From positions 98,705,350 through 98,769,349 of the forward strand of contig JBAIZL010000001.1 in NCBI GenBank assembly GCA_036971475.1: a stretch of DNA of 64,000 bases. Reading direction: 5' to 3'. Source of the DNA: Prosapia bicincta. Its lineage: Eukaryota > Arthropoda > Insecta > Hemiptera > Cercopidae. The position numbers and the translations under genes were made by a program. The notes under the pieces are model-generated. The model worked only from the letters and a program-made list of their open reading frames with translations. It made no database searches and had not been told where the DNA came from. Numbering within the stretch: position 1 is the first letter of the stretch; each line of letters starts with the position of its first letter. Of this stretch, positions 35,499 through 47,511 are shown piece by piece.

Positions 35499-35949
35499 CT
35501 GTAGAATATATTGTTGTTCGATGTGGTGTAGGAATATTTCTGCTAGGATGCCTGAGATAGGGGAGCCCATTGGGAGGCCATCTTTCTGTGTATAGTATTT
35601 GTGTTGGTATGTGAAGTAGTTTTGTGATGTGATGAGTTTGGTGAGTGTGATTATTTCATGTGTGAGTTTAAGTGGCGTGTTGTTTGCTGTGAGCATATTT
35701 TGTAGTATGTGGAGTGTTTGTTCTATTGGCACATTAGTGTAAAGGTTTTTTATGTTGAATGAGGCTATGGTGGAGTTGTGTGGTATGTGGATGTCTTGTA
35801 TTTTGTGTATGAGGTCTATGTTATTGTGTATGGATGTGGAATTGTGAAAGTTTATGTTGTCTCTGATAAGTTTGTTTATGTATTTGGGTAATTTATGTGA
35901 TGGTGCATGTGTGTGATTGACTAGTGGACCGTGTTTGTAAAACATTTTA

Positions 35950-37427
35950 CAAACAAATAAAATCCCAAGCTCCCATATTAAATGCATTACCTAAAATCCA
36001 CAAGGAACACACCCATCCGTCCACTAATCAATCACACACATGCACCATTACATAAATTAGCCAAATACATAGACAAACTTATCAGAGACAACATAAACTT
36101 TTACAATCCCACATCCATACACAATAACATAGACCTCATATACAAAATACAAGACATCCACATACCACACAACTCCACCATAGCCTCATTCAACATAAAA
36201 AACCTTTACACTAATGTGCCAATAGAACAAACACTCCACATACTACAAAATATGCTCACAGCAAAGAACACGCCACATAAACTCACACATGAAATAATCA
36301 CACTCACCAAACTCATCACATCACAAAACTACTTCACATACCAACACAAATACTACACACCGAACGATGGCCTCCCAATGGGTTCTCCTATCTCAGGCAT
36401 CCTAGCAGAAATATTCCTGCACCACATCGAACAACAATATATTCTACAGAGCAATAACTACACACATAAAATAATTTACTACCATAGATATGTAGATGAC
36501 ATTTTAATATTATACAACGGCAACAAACAGCAAATCAAACAACTACATAATTACATTAATGCCATACACCAAAACCTCACATTTACTCTCGAATTAGAAT
36601 AAAACAATAGAATAAACTTTCTAGATCTTACTATCACCAAACACAACACTAAACACAATTTCAAAATATACAGAAAACCAACAACTACAGATATAGTCAT
36701 ACATAATACATCTAATCACCCCACACAACACAAACACGCTGCCTTTAATCATATGTTCACCGCCTAATAAACATACCAATGCTACAGAAAGACTATCACG
36801 AAGAACCTGATACCATAAAATACATCGCTCAACAAAACGGCTACCAACACACACTCATAGACAACATACTCAGGAAAATAATACATAAACACCATCAAAC
36901 AGCCACACAAACACACCACACAAAAAACAACAACTACATATCCCTCATCTACCACAATAAAAAACACACACAAAATAGCCTCCACATTCAAAAAACTCCA
37001 TCACAAAATATCCTACAAAACAACAAACACTCTAAGAAAACATATACAACCTTTTCAAAAAGAAACTGACATAAACAAACTCTCAGGTATTTACAAATTA
37101 ACTTGAAACGATTGGCCCAACTATTACATCTGTCAAACCGGAAGGTCATTCTATACACGCTTCGATGAACACATTACCCAAACAAAACAAACAAACCTTA
37201 AATCCAGCTACGCAAAACATCTAAATACCACCCAACACACACATACCGACATACACACTAAGTTAAATATTCTACACACATTAAAACAGAGTAAAAAACT
37301 AACAACCTTAGAAAAATATGAAATCTACAAACACTACGCAACAGACAGGAAAAATATATTAAACGACCACACACACCTTGAGGCCAATAGTCTTTTCCGA
37401 TACATCACACAAAACGCCGACACCTAA
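35950..37427 (+). pseudogene. Penelope-like element, plus copy, with GIY-YIG end
   Basis: NALPKIHKEH (about 35,967-35,996) changes frame into RPLINHTHAPLHKLAKYI. Then come ASFNIKNLYTNVPIEQTL, GLPMGSPISGILAEIFL and YYHRYVDDILILYNG (about 36,478-36,522), followed by a stop at 36,600 and NFLDLTITKHNTKHNFKIY. A C-terminal part from 37,080 shows SGIYKLT, a stop, NDWPNYYICQTGRSFYTRFD and EHITQ: the GIY-YIG endonuclease that cuts the target site in Penelope-like elements. The usual YIGQTGRSF reads YICQTGRSF (Gly to Cys). Stops and frameshifts make it inactive. The last codon is at about 37,427. Confidence 0.88.
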
Positions 37428-37955
37428 CCCACTGTCATAAATCCAACCCTGTCATACCGTTTGTATACAGCCAAAGCCGCCAGTAGAAGGTTAGCTTCGT
37501 AAAAGGAACGATTGTTTTGAAACGCGTCAGCAAGTAAGCAATTATATATTCACTTAGTTAAGTATTTTAAAAATAGTTTAATCAGTAAATTCAAGCTCAT
37601 TACATCAAGAAACTTCAATAAACTATAGCTCAGCACTTTTATTGGTGAGAGTTTATAATCTGCTTTGAGAATTTTAATACATAAAATACCAACAATAGAA
37701 GATATTGGTATCCCACATACCCTAGATGATTTTCGTTTTAAAACAGAGTTTAATAGAAAAAATGGATCGAACATTACCTGGCATATGTACTTCGTGCTTT
37801 TAAATACTGTACATAAAAAAATGACATTAGCGATAGATGATACTTCACAAGTGCTTGTCTCTTAAATACAAAATATGGCAAGCTGTGGTATAAAATGCTG
37901 TTTTCTATTTCAAACACATAAAAATATTTAAATAGTACTAAAATATTTCCTATCT
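37428..37955. other. Penelope 3' flank and unassigned sequence
   Basis: GAAACGCGTC at about 37,518-37,527 matches the stem III and cleavage part of a hammerhead (A-C around GC, then C), as expected near a Penelope 3' end, but no full core was found. The open frame 37,665-37,865 is unrecognised. Confidence 0.35.
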
Positions 37956-38640
37956 ATATGTCCATTGTGGTATAATATGGGATCAGTGACATACTATGTT
38001 ACATGAGCTTTGTGATTTAATATAGCAACAATAACATACTTGCTGAATGTATATTATGATTTAATACGGCACTAAGAACATACGATGCTATATGTAAATA
38101 CTTTGTGATTTAATAAAGCATTGGTGACAGACTATTTTGTGTGTGCTGTAAGATTTAATATGACAAAAAGAGGTATACTATACTATACTATATGTACCTT
38201 GTGGTTCAATAAGACAGAAGTGATATAGTTGCTATATGTACTTTGTGATTTAAAATGGCAACAGTGACTTAATTACCGTATGTGCATTATGATTTAATAC
38301 GGCAATAGGAACATACGATGCTATATGTACATACTTTGTGATTTAATAAAGCAATGTTAATATGCTATGCTATGTGTGTTGTAATCTTTGATATGACAAA
38401 AGGCGTATACTGTACTATACTATATGTGCTTGTGGTTCAATAATACCAAAGTGATATAGTTGCTACATGAGTACTTTGTGATTTAAAATGGCAACAGTGA
38501 GATAATTACTGTAGGTGGCTTATAATTTATTATTGCACTAGTCAGATATTGTGTTATATGTGCATACTTTGTGATTAAATAAAGCAATCGTGACATGCTA
38601 TGCTAATATGACATACTGTGTTGCACGTTTTAATATGTAT
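37956..38640. repeat. Degenerate tandem repeat with about 232-bp higher-order period
   Basis: Short units of about 45-50 bp each contain CTTTGTGATTTAATA or a variant, then GCAA, TGACATA and TGCTATATGT. Distinct units recur in the same order. The CATACGATGCTATATGT unit is at 38,079 and 38,312, with a more diverged counterpart near 38,542, which gives a higher-order period of about 230-233 bp. No open frame. Confidence 0.75.
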
Positions 38641-38982
38641 GAGAATAGGGCTATACCATACTATATGTGCCTTGAGATCCAATAAGACAACAGTGATATA
38701 CTATGCTATATATGATTTATTACATTATTAAAAATGGCAATATCATTGGTTCCTTGTAATTTAAACAAAAATATGATGCACATATTACTAATAATGACTT
38801 TTAATAATTTACTTTTATATCAACTAAATGGTTTGGGAGAGACGAGGTACATATTTTCTATTCAGAGAGCCGAACTGGAAACTGAAAAACCAAAGAAATT
38901 CTTTACCATTGCAAGACAATATATATACAATGTTATATATGATGATACAATGATAATGTGTTATATATGCCGATGTTCCATT

Positions 38983-38984
<2 letters not shown>

Positions 38985-39042
<58 letters not shown>
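38985..39042. repeat. (AC)n microsatellite
   Basis: AC dinucleotides with one AA interruption at about 39,000. Confidence 0.95.
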
Positions 39043-39045
<3 letters not shown>

Positions 39046-39540
39046 TTATTTATATATATGTATGTATATTATTTTTTTAGTATTTTTTTCCAAAAGCGAT
39101 ATTTATTTTGAAAATGCATTTTGTTGTTTTCACCCATTAAAATGAAAAGTTTGATAAATTCTTTCTTACACAACCAAAACACTTTATTTCTTAGTAAGTG
39201 ATTAAAACGTTTAATTATAATTGAAAGAAATAGCTAACAAATGTTAGATAATTTTGAATGCACCCTTCTAATATAATAAAATAGCCTAATTTTTTCATTA
39301 AAACGTCTCTTGGGGAAAACCATAAACATAAGTTTTGAACGAACCAAATCAAAGTATGTTATCTTTAAAAAGACGCACGTAAGTTTCAAATCATAATATT
39401 TCAGTTGAGTCAGTTATTTCAACAATATTCACATCAACAACCGATTACCTTCCCCGAAGCCTAAACGGGGTCGAGTAAAGCAACAAAGTAGCACTGTTAG
39501 TCTCTGTGACGTTGCAGTGTTGTTAAATGCGACGGACAAG
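39043..39540. other. No gene recognised
   Basis: AT-rich sequence becoming more balanced toward the candidate promoter region that follows. Confidence 0.4.
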
Positions 39541-39690
39541 GTCAGCATGCAGTGAAGAGGTAGGGGGCCCAACTGATAAAAGATATAATTTCCAACCGAG
39601 AGCCAGTATCTGGCCCGCGCGACAATAGAACGTATACTGTGTGCAGTTAAGTGTTGTGTTCATTTCGCGAGTGTGAAGTATGACTATAGT
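39541..39690 (+). promoter_or_regulatory. Possible core promoter / non-coding first exon
   Basis: This island is richer in CpG than its surroundings (GGCCCGCGCGAC, CATTTCGCGAG). TATA-like stretches (GATAAAAGATATAAT at about 39,575) lie upstream of TGCAGTTAAGTGTTGTG (about 39,642-39,658), which resembles an arthropod initiator. GAA-GTATGA near 39,676 could serve as a donor splice site. It could start a transcript running to the coding exon at 44.0 kb. This is inference from base composition and short motifs only. Confidence 0.25.
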
Positions 39691-40855
39691 GATATCTTTA
39701 TATCATGTTAGTCACTTTGATAAGAAATTATTTACTTAAGTCTGTGTATTTTACTAAATTTGTTGAGCAAATGTTTTTATTCTAAATTTCTAATTAATTA
39801 CTTAAATGGAATCGTGGAATCGAAACATCGAAAGCTTAAGTTGTTAAATTAAATTGAATATTGTTGAAAGTAAAGAATAATGAATTAGATTTTATAATTA
39901 ATTACAATTATTTAATGAGATTAGAACAAATACAGGTTTAATACTGATTCAATTTTACTAGTCCAATTAAAAAAGTTCTCTCTTCTAATACCAAGCACAA
40001 AACAATTTACTTCTAATTTATCTAAAATGAAGACTTTTCCAATTAATATTTTCGTTTTAAATAAATTTTTCCGTCTAATAATAGAAAAACATCTTAACAA
40101 CCATAGTGAAACTATTTAAACAGATTTTTCTAGTGTATTCTCTTTGATTAATTATTAAATTTAAAAAAACTATTTATAACGCCCTCTATTTTTATAAATA
40201 TATATAAATATATGTTCTATTCATAGTAAAATACTGAAAAATGCTCAAAATGTACATAGTACTTTTATTATTAGTTTACAATTAGTACTTCTAAAAATCC
40301 TAACCACAATAATATTTCACAGTTTCTGTTATTATTGACATGATATTTCATTCCATAGTCAAATATCATCTTTTATTTATAAAATGGTTATATTTACCAA
40401 TTGATGTTGATAAATCCTAAGATGTATCTCTGTACGTGATTTTACAGTATTATAGATAATTATTAAATATCTGTAGCGTTTAATAACATATTTATAAACA
40501 CTTTATTTTCATACGCGTTTTAATTACTTATGTTATCACCATCAGTGAGTCTATTTTACAATCTCTGCTGAAACTAAGAATTGCATTTAGACGAATAAAA
40601 AGGATATAAGAAAGACCTCATGATTCCTATGTTTATGAAGGAACTTTGCACACGGAAGGCCGCTTATCCTGAACTGAGCCTGCATTCTACCAGGACTAAA
40701 AGCGGCTCTCCCGATATTACTAATATTGTTTTCTGTTACTACAATTATGTGCTCTTTCTAAAAATATTTTAGTACATACACAATGTAACAGCATTCTAAG
40801 AAAGAAAAACACAGATAAAGTCTATGGCAGAAACGAATTGAATATATAACTTTCA
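39691..40855. other. No gene recognised
   Basis: AT-rich; possibly intronic if the neighbouring promoter guess is right. No repeat or RNA is identified. Confidence 0.35.
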
Positions 40856-40915
40856 CTCAAAGCTACAAGTCTCGTCGTCTATTATGTACCATCTTCAGAC
40901 TATTTGTGAAACACA
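40856..40915 (-). ncRNA. Decayed hammerhead-like retroelement end
   Basis: On the minus strand the core CTGAAGAT is intact and stem III (AC-TT-GT) plus the following A fit, but GAAA reads GAGA and stem II pairs poorly. Stem I has about three pairs. Probably an inactive Penelope-type end. Confidence 0.3.
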
Positions 40916-41651
40916 GAAACACGCAATGAGTGTCATAAATCAATACGCAACTAAGAAGCAAATATTTAACAAAACGTATAACAAAGTAATTCTAGTAACT
41001 CTTGTGGCCACATAGAAATTAATTCAATTGGTAAATAATGATATTGGCTGCCATTATATAACCACCCTGAGAACTAATGCCCATTGTAAATATATATAAC
41101 ACAACTCACAGCTGGTTGACAATAACACATTAACATGATGATCCCATGATGTAGTCGAAATGAGGCCAATCAGTTTTAATTAGTTGAAATTATTTCTCTT
41201 TGTAAACCCAAAATTTTGTTTCTGATTTACGCCCCCTAACGTAAAATATTTTACTGGGAAAATTGATCTATATAAGGGTTTTTTATCAGGTTAAAACAGT
41301 TTGGTATAGAGCTCAAATTTGAATAATATATTCAAATATTTAAAACTTTCTGAGTACAATGAGGGGCCTTAAAGTATGTGAATACATTTAACTACAAGTT
41401 TAGGTAAAACATCGACGTAAAATAGTTGCAAAACCTTAAATTTCTTTGTAACAGCTCTTATTAAATAAGCAAATTTAAAAGCCTTTTTAAATTTGTGTAC
41501 GAATTTAAAACGCTTTTACATATAAAAAAAATAATTTTATTTCGTTTTAAATTAAATAGTTTAATAAATTGTTTTATCATTATTAATTTAATTAAATTAT
41601 TGAATACTATTCAAATTTTTTTATCCATGACAACTAAACACACTTAGGCCT
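40916..41651. other. No gene recognised
   Basis: AT-rich, featureless to my reading. Confidence 0.4.
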
Positions 41652-41869
41652 ACACTTTTAAAATGTTTTAAACTTGCCTATAGTAGCACTTACTTTGCTT
41701 GTTGAGGACGGCCGTTTCGGGAGATGTGTCCCTTTGTCAACTCAGACCGTAACTCGAGTTGACTTGAGTTACGGTCTGAGTTAACAAAGGGACACATCTC
41801 CCGAAACGGCCGTCCTCAACAAGCAAAGTAAGTGCTACTTTAGGCAAGTTTAAAACATTTTAAAAGTGT
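41652..41869. repeat. Inverted repeat, 104-bp arms, with hammerhead-like units
   Basis: Arms 41,652-41,755 and 41,766-41,869 pair with about two mismatches around a 10-bp spacer. The outer flanks are not TA microsatellites here. Both arms carry CCCGAAACGGCCGTC read outward. The minus-strand (left) unit keeps G5 in its core. The right one has changed it to A, so the two arms have started to diverge. Confidence 0.88.
41701..41744 (-). ncRNA. Candidate hammerhead with compensated U3-A8 core
   Basis: On the minus strand: stem I TGAG with CTCA (four pairs), core TTGACAAA (C3 to U and G8 to A relative to CTGANGA plus one base), stem II GGGA/TCCC with a 6-nt loop, GAA, stem III ACG/CGT with a GC loop, then C at the cleavage position. 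C3 and G8 pair in active hammerheads, so the double change would keep that pair. The mirror on the plus strand (41,777-41,820) has G5 changed to A and is probably dead. Confidence 0.45.
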
Positions 41870-42252
41870 AAGTGATTACTTACGCGAAGATGGAATCAAC
41901 AAATGTAAATACACTTGTAAAAAACGTTTTACCAAGCACTGCATACTTATACAACTTACGTTTTAGTCTATAATCGCCAGATCTTTTACTTCCGACAATA
42001 TATTTAGACATTATATGAACATTAGATAATTATATTTGTATTTACGTTATTTGGATGGCTATTCTTATTAGTATACAAACTATTTTGCCTAAATTCGCTC
42101 GGATTAAATCACAACTAATTTTCTAGTTAAAGCAAATAAAAATTCATATTCATGTCATAAGAAGTTGAACTGTATTTCGAGGTCGAGTTTGAAATTACAA
42201 AAAGACGTTTTTTCAGAATCTTAAAAATTTGTGAAACCCTTATCAATATTGA

Positions 42253-42283
<31 letters not shown>

Positions 42284-43860
42284 TAGATAATTTACACATA
42301 AATTGTCGTTTATTTTTTTTTTTAACTTTTTTATTTGGACAATCGAGAAAATAAGTAAAATATTACAACAATATTTTTGTGGTTTGATATTAAAATGTCT
42401 ATTTTTTTATTTAAAATTTCCGGTTTGAAGAAAATAAGGTTTAAAACTTGGTGTTATTTATTTATAAAATATTTATTTCACTTAGAAAAAAAAATTTTTT
42501 TAACAGGTTGATAGTGTAGCATTAATATGTGACCATACAAGCTCTCCCATCTGTTTTATAGTTCTTTATTTGAGAAATATGCTTTTTGGAGAAATTTCAT
42601 TTGCATGTCTGTAATGTACAAAGGGATTATAACGATCCTGTCATAAACTGCCGATACAAGGCGTACATAGTACATTGTTAAAAAAAGTGACGTCACGGAT
42701 TAGTTATCTTATCTGCAATATTTCCTTTACACTTTCTTTTACTATTTGAAAGAGTTGGTATTTAAACAGTATTTTCTTAGATAAGTTTATATATGTTTCC
42801 GATGTGAAATTTTATGACGGGTAAATATTTGTCTAGTGGGAACGACAGATTCTGATTAGTTCATTTACCGACGACGACGGTGTGAAAATTTAACTGAAAT
42901 CAAGAAAACACTTGATGCTTTATCGATGTGATCACGTTTAAGGACTGTTATATCGTTAAAATTAGCATATTATTGCTAAAAATCAATCATGTAAATAGTC
43001 TAATGACCTAATAAATATGTAACAAGTTTCGTTCATTCTAACATGCATATAATTTTGTCTGCTATGACAAGGATGCATGTCATAGCATCCTTAGAAATGT
43101 CTTGTTAGAAATTTCTTTATTTACGTAAAAAATTACTGTTAATTTAAAATTGCATAAGCCCATACGGTAGAAATGTAGAAAGTAAAGCACATAACTGTAA
43201 AAATTGAAATATTAAACACATAATGATAAAATGTAGAAAAAAAACACACAACAGTAGAAATGTAGAAGGAAACATATAATTGTAAAACTATAGAGAATCA
43301 TAACATTTAAGTGATTATTGCGTAACTAAGCTGACACTCTACTCTAGTGTATTGTAAAATTGATTACAACAAGCAACTTTAAACACATAATTGTAGAAAT
43401 TAACATAGCATTAAAAAACGTATACCTATAATAACACTAATCACACATAAATTGTACATTATTCATTGCAGAAACTGTAGAAGATAACCAAAGTTTCAAT
43501 GCAGGATTTATAATTTCATCTGGTTTAGGCCATGATTTTGAGCAATCAACTTATAAATAAAATGTATCATTTATAAATTTATATAGATTCATCTCGAATA
43601 AAATCTATATATAAATAAAAATCTATCAATTTCTCTTAAATAAAATCTTTTCGATATGGTTGTTTAAATATGGTATCTTGCAGCTGGATTACTCTTAATA
43701 TTTTTCATTTCCAATATCAAAGTTTATTAACAAATTTATATCACGGATCACAACGTTATCTTTAAAAAAGATAAAATTTGAAAAAAATCTGTCAAAATCA
43801 TTTTTAAAATAAGGGAAGACGGTCATCGAAACTAATTTTATCGAAGCCCTAATTAGTTAT
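41870..43860. other. No gene; short repeats
   Basis: (TAA)n or (AAT)n at about 42,256-42,287. A loose array of CACATAA-TGTAGAAATGTAGAA-like units occupies about 43,160-43,290. Nothing coding is recognised. Confidence 0.45.
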
Positions 43861-44004
43861 AGTTATAAATTAGTTTTGCAATTTTAGTTGATGATAACGA
43901 GCTGATAAAGGTCGAAGACCTCGCGGCTAGTAAACAGCTGTTGTACGGAAGTCTAGTCAATGGATTGAAGAGTGAATATTTCACTATTGTGCTAAATCGT
44001 ACGA
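43861..44004 (+). promoter_or_regulatory. Leader upstream of the candidate ABCG exon
   Basis: TATAAATTA at about 43,864-43,872 could be a TATA box. Alternatively TTTTGCAATTTTAG ending near 43,887 could be a 3' splice site for an upstream non-coding exon. The sequence cannot decide between them. Confidence 0.25.
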
Positions 44005-44137
44005 ATGACAACAGAAAAGTGCGCACAGATGGCAGCGGACGAACGAGCGGTGTTGCTGCATCTTCCCAAGTGCAAACCGATAGACATTACCTTCAACGAC
44101 ATCAGGTATCACGTGAACAATGGATTTTTCCATAAAA
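44005..44137 (+). CDS. Candidate first coding exon of an ABCG-type transporter
   Basis: The ATG at 44,005 opens 44 codons: MTTEKCAQMAADERAVLLHL, then PKCKPIDITFNDIRYHVNNG, then FFHK, and stops at a strong donor site (AAA-GTAAGT, 44,138) in phase 1. The pattern L-P-K-x-x-P-I-D-I-x-F-x-D-I-x-Y-x-V matches the segment just before the nucleotide-binding domain in half-size ABCG (white/scarlet-type) transporters, where P-V-D-I-x-F-x-D-L-x-Y-x-V is usual. ABCG proteins export lipids, hormones or pigments across membranes. No Walker A exon (GPSGAGKS) was found downstream in the window, so the rest lies beyond or in unrecognised exons. It could be a pseudogene fragment. Confidence 0.5.
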
Positions 44138-45460
44138 GTAAGTAAAACTGTTTTGATTCTTAAAATAGTAAAAAGTAGAGTGTAGTAATTTATGTCACAT
44201 GGTACATTTGTTGATTCTCTAAACATTTGTTAATTATTACTTTGAATGTCATAAAATTATATAAAATGTACATAGCCTTCAGTAGCCTATATATATTCCA
44301 GGCATTCTATTCACTCCCTAGTAAATTTTAGCAAAGTTTGAAATCGATTCTTTTTCTGAAAGCCTTACATATTTGTCTAAGTATTGTGTATAATACCGAG
44401 GTTTTGTACAGAATGCCAAGTATTTTAAATTTAAAACATAAATTTTTCCGGAGATTTAAATTTAAATTTTCACAAATTTTAAAATTAAATTAGAAATATT
44501 ATATAATATAAGAGACCTAGTTGAAATAATGTTATTTCATTCTTGGTTTAGCTATTTTCTATACCACATCACCCATAGCTAAGTTATTTAGGCCTTTCAG
44601 TAAATTTTGTGTTAAACAGGCGTTGTATATGTATGTTTATTAAAATTATTAGTTTAGTATCAACTAGTTTATACGAAAAGTATCTTGAAGTTGTGATATT
44701 CAAGTCCACCTATATAAGCATAAAAACTAATGTGAGGTTTGTTATTAAACTTACCCATTTAAAGTAAACTTGTGTCCGGTAAAAGATTAAGGTTTTAAAC
44801 CCTTCTCCTGTAGAGAGCTTAACCACTCTCCCTGTGTTAGAAATCAACAGTTTGTTTTATTTTTACTCCAGCACAAACTGTCTCCATCGAGGTCCTTGCA
44901 GGGTCTCAAGCTCTCCGAAAGCTCAATTTTGTTAACACTATAAATATTTACATTGCGCAACTCAAGTTATAAACCAATAACTATATGTGTACATATTACA
45001 GTATTACTCACACCAAAAGCAATAAACTTAGGCTACTCTTACTTGTGCTGGAGAAAATATATATTTAATAATGAATTTAATTACCTTTTAAAGTACATAT
45101 TTAGTAATCAACTTTTTGTCCTTTTAGTACCAATTAATAACATATTCACAAACAATCCTAAAAGTACACAAATTATGATGCGTCCATATTAATTAATATT
45201 CTACTACATTAATAACTTCATTTGTTAATTTCTCTCTCTTCAATGGTTTTATTAAATTTTATTACAACACCGAGAAACATTGGCCAGAAATATCTATAAA
45301 GACCATAAATTTCATCTCTTTAATATATTTGTGGTTTTATTTTAGAACAATGTCTTTTTTCTTTCCTCCTGAATTTGTCGTTTTTTTAACGCATTGCCTA
45401 TTAACTATGTTCTTCTTTTAATACTTCTATCTGAACTAACTTACTACCTGCCTGTCGATT
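44138..45460. other. Intergenic or intronic, no feature recognised
   Basis: Would be intron if the ABCG exon call is right. AT-rich. The open frame at 44,953-45,192 shows no known domain. Confidence 0.4.
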
Positions 45461-45628
45461 GGCCCCTCTCTCTCTCTCTCACTCACTGACTATCTCTCTC
45501 TCTCTCCCTCTTTTTCTCTCTCTATCGTTTTCCTTCCTTCTCTCTCTATCTTTTTCCCTCATTCTCTCTCTATCTTTCTTCCTCCTTTTTTCTCTCTCTC
45601 TCCCTCCCTCTCTTTCTCTTTCATTATA
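45461..45628. repeat. CT-rich polypyrimidine tract
   Basis: About 165 bp almost entirely C and T on the plus strand, mostly (CT)n with CCCTC and TTTCC breaks. Such tracts can form triplex DNA. The minus-strand open frame (arginine/glutamate-rich) is a repeat artefact. Confidence 0.95.
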
Positions 45629-47195
45629 AGGGGCGTTCCAAGTTTCTGTAACCCCTCTCTGCGTCTCAGTCATCGACGAAAGTTATTATTGAAAAGCTAT
45701 CCTGTAAAATAATCCCCTCCAGTGCCCCAAACTTCGTGCCGGAACTTCCGCCTATAAGGTTTTGTTTCGTCCTCTCCCAAATTTTACTTGACTTTTTCCA
45801 AACCAATTTCCGCATGAAGGTGTAACTCACAGAGACCTCTTCACGACTTCCACTGAAAATAATTAAGATCAGACGTGCTCTTCTGCACACGTTTGTCTTA
45901 ATAGACCTCATCAATAGTGTCGCAGGAGATTTATTTGCATGTCTTGATTACTCTTTTAATGATCATCTCCCTATAATCCTTTAATGTATTTTTAATATAA
46001 ATAATGTCTCCTTTTATATTATTAAAATGACTTAGAAGGAACAGGTTTATTGTATTCAAAGGAGGTAATATGACCAGAACATCGCTTTAACCGTCCATTA
46101 TTACTTAGATTCTCATTATCACAGGCTGTTTATTCTGGAAACTGTAAAATCACAAAAACATCTTTGTGGCATGGGAAATTGAAGTTAGGAACTTTAGGTT
46201 AATAGTAAAGTGTTATATTTTCAAGGCCACTCAGCTGAATAATATTTTTTAAGGTTTTTAATATAAATGTTTCGTTTTTAATACTGAATTGTTCTTTTGT
46301 ACTTGCAAGACGTAACCCCCTAAGAAATAGTTATTCTTATTAATTCGGTTTTTAGTTTGGCTATTTATCACTGATACAACTACAATCAACGTCAAGGCTA
46401 AGCAAAATTTCACGCAAAACTCTTAACTATCGATTCTTTATTTTACTAACAGCCACAAAAAAAGGCATAACTGTCCAGAAATGGCATCATGATTCAAAGT
46501 GACAGGTATCTTATCAGCAACTGTAATTTCTTCAGAGTCGTTTATCATTAGTCTAAGGCTATTTCGGAGAATATCAATCGATTACCGTTTACTCTCTAAC
46601 TTCAGATAGGAACTTTTAGCCATTTGAGTTATGATTTTGATATTATGGTTCTGGAAACGCAATAATCGAGTTCTGTGGAATAAGATTAGTTTCCGGTTGA
46701 GTGTATTCGTGAACAAAATACTTACTCTTACTGAACGTATAGACAGTTAGTTTTCACGATCCAATAACAGCCTGTTGTAAACATTTGGGTTCAAATACAA
46801 TGACATAAATATATTGAGTTAGGTTTATAGTGCTAGTTCATTAATATAATATTACTTTTAACAGTCAAATTGAAAATAATAACACAAAAAAAATATTTCT
46901 ATAAAAAACAAAAATATGTGATAACACCCCTAAAATTTTTAATACTTCAATTACATATACCTACATTTTCACAAGCCTGTATATATATGATAGAGAAATA
47001 TTCTACTTGGAAATAAGTTACATTAAGCTTTAATCGGTAACTGGAAAATGAGCTTTATGGCGTAGTCAAGACATAACTTTTGACACTCTCAAAGGTAACC
47101 AATAACTTTTCCGAAGAGTTCGCAACAAATGATATACACAAGATAACTGTTTAAAAATTTTGGGAAACGGAATATAGTAAGTCACAAAGGTACCT
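45629..47195. other. No gene recognised
   Basis: GGGGCGTTCCAAGTTTCTGT at 45,630-45,649 resembles a transposon end, but no partner repeat was found. The minus-strand frame 45,666-45,914 is unrecognised. The rest is AT-rich. Confidence 0.35.
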
Positions 47196-47511
47196 TTGCA
47201 CAGCATACATTGTCAGTCTTATTGTATGGTTCAGGTACCTGGACATTGACAAAGAGAATTTAGGGAGCAGAAATGTGGTTTTAAAAAATGCAGATGGTAT
47301 TTTGAGAAAAAGAAATAACCTGTTGCAAGAAACATTACATCTATGCAAAGACAATTAAGAGATACAAGCTACGACTGTTTGGAAATTTAAAAGAGTGAGA
47401 ATGATTAGAAGCGAGAGGATGAGAACCAATAACACAAATACGCGAAGGAAATATTAAACGAAGATGGAAGGACAATGCTTGGGGAGAAGAGGTTTCCAAC
47501 GAATACAAATA

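Larger units (their letters stand above)
34601..35940 (-). pseudogene. Penelope-like element, minus copy, split by a hAT insertion
   Basis: The reverse-transcriptase part of a Penelope-like element is read on the minus strand. 35,499-35,940 gives KLPKYINKLIRDNINF, ASFNIKNLYTNVPIEQTL and GLPMGSPISGILAEIFL, the hallmark Penelope RT blocks. After the hAT insertion (34,668-35,498) the frame resumes at 34,601-34,667 with YYHRYVDD-type sequence (positions about 34,607-34,634), and similarity to the plus copy stops right after YVDD. So both ends are truncated: no GIY-YIG endonuclease and no N-terminal part. The apparent protein end QQGFSTF comes from the hAT terminal repeat, not from the retroelement. 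Confidence 0.85.

Noticed and set aside
45479..45673. Arg/Glu-rich minus-strand frame
   Set aside because: Translation of the CT-rich tract.
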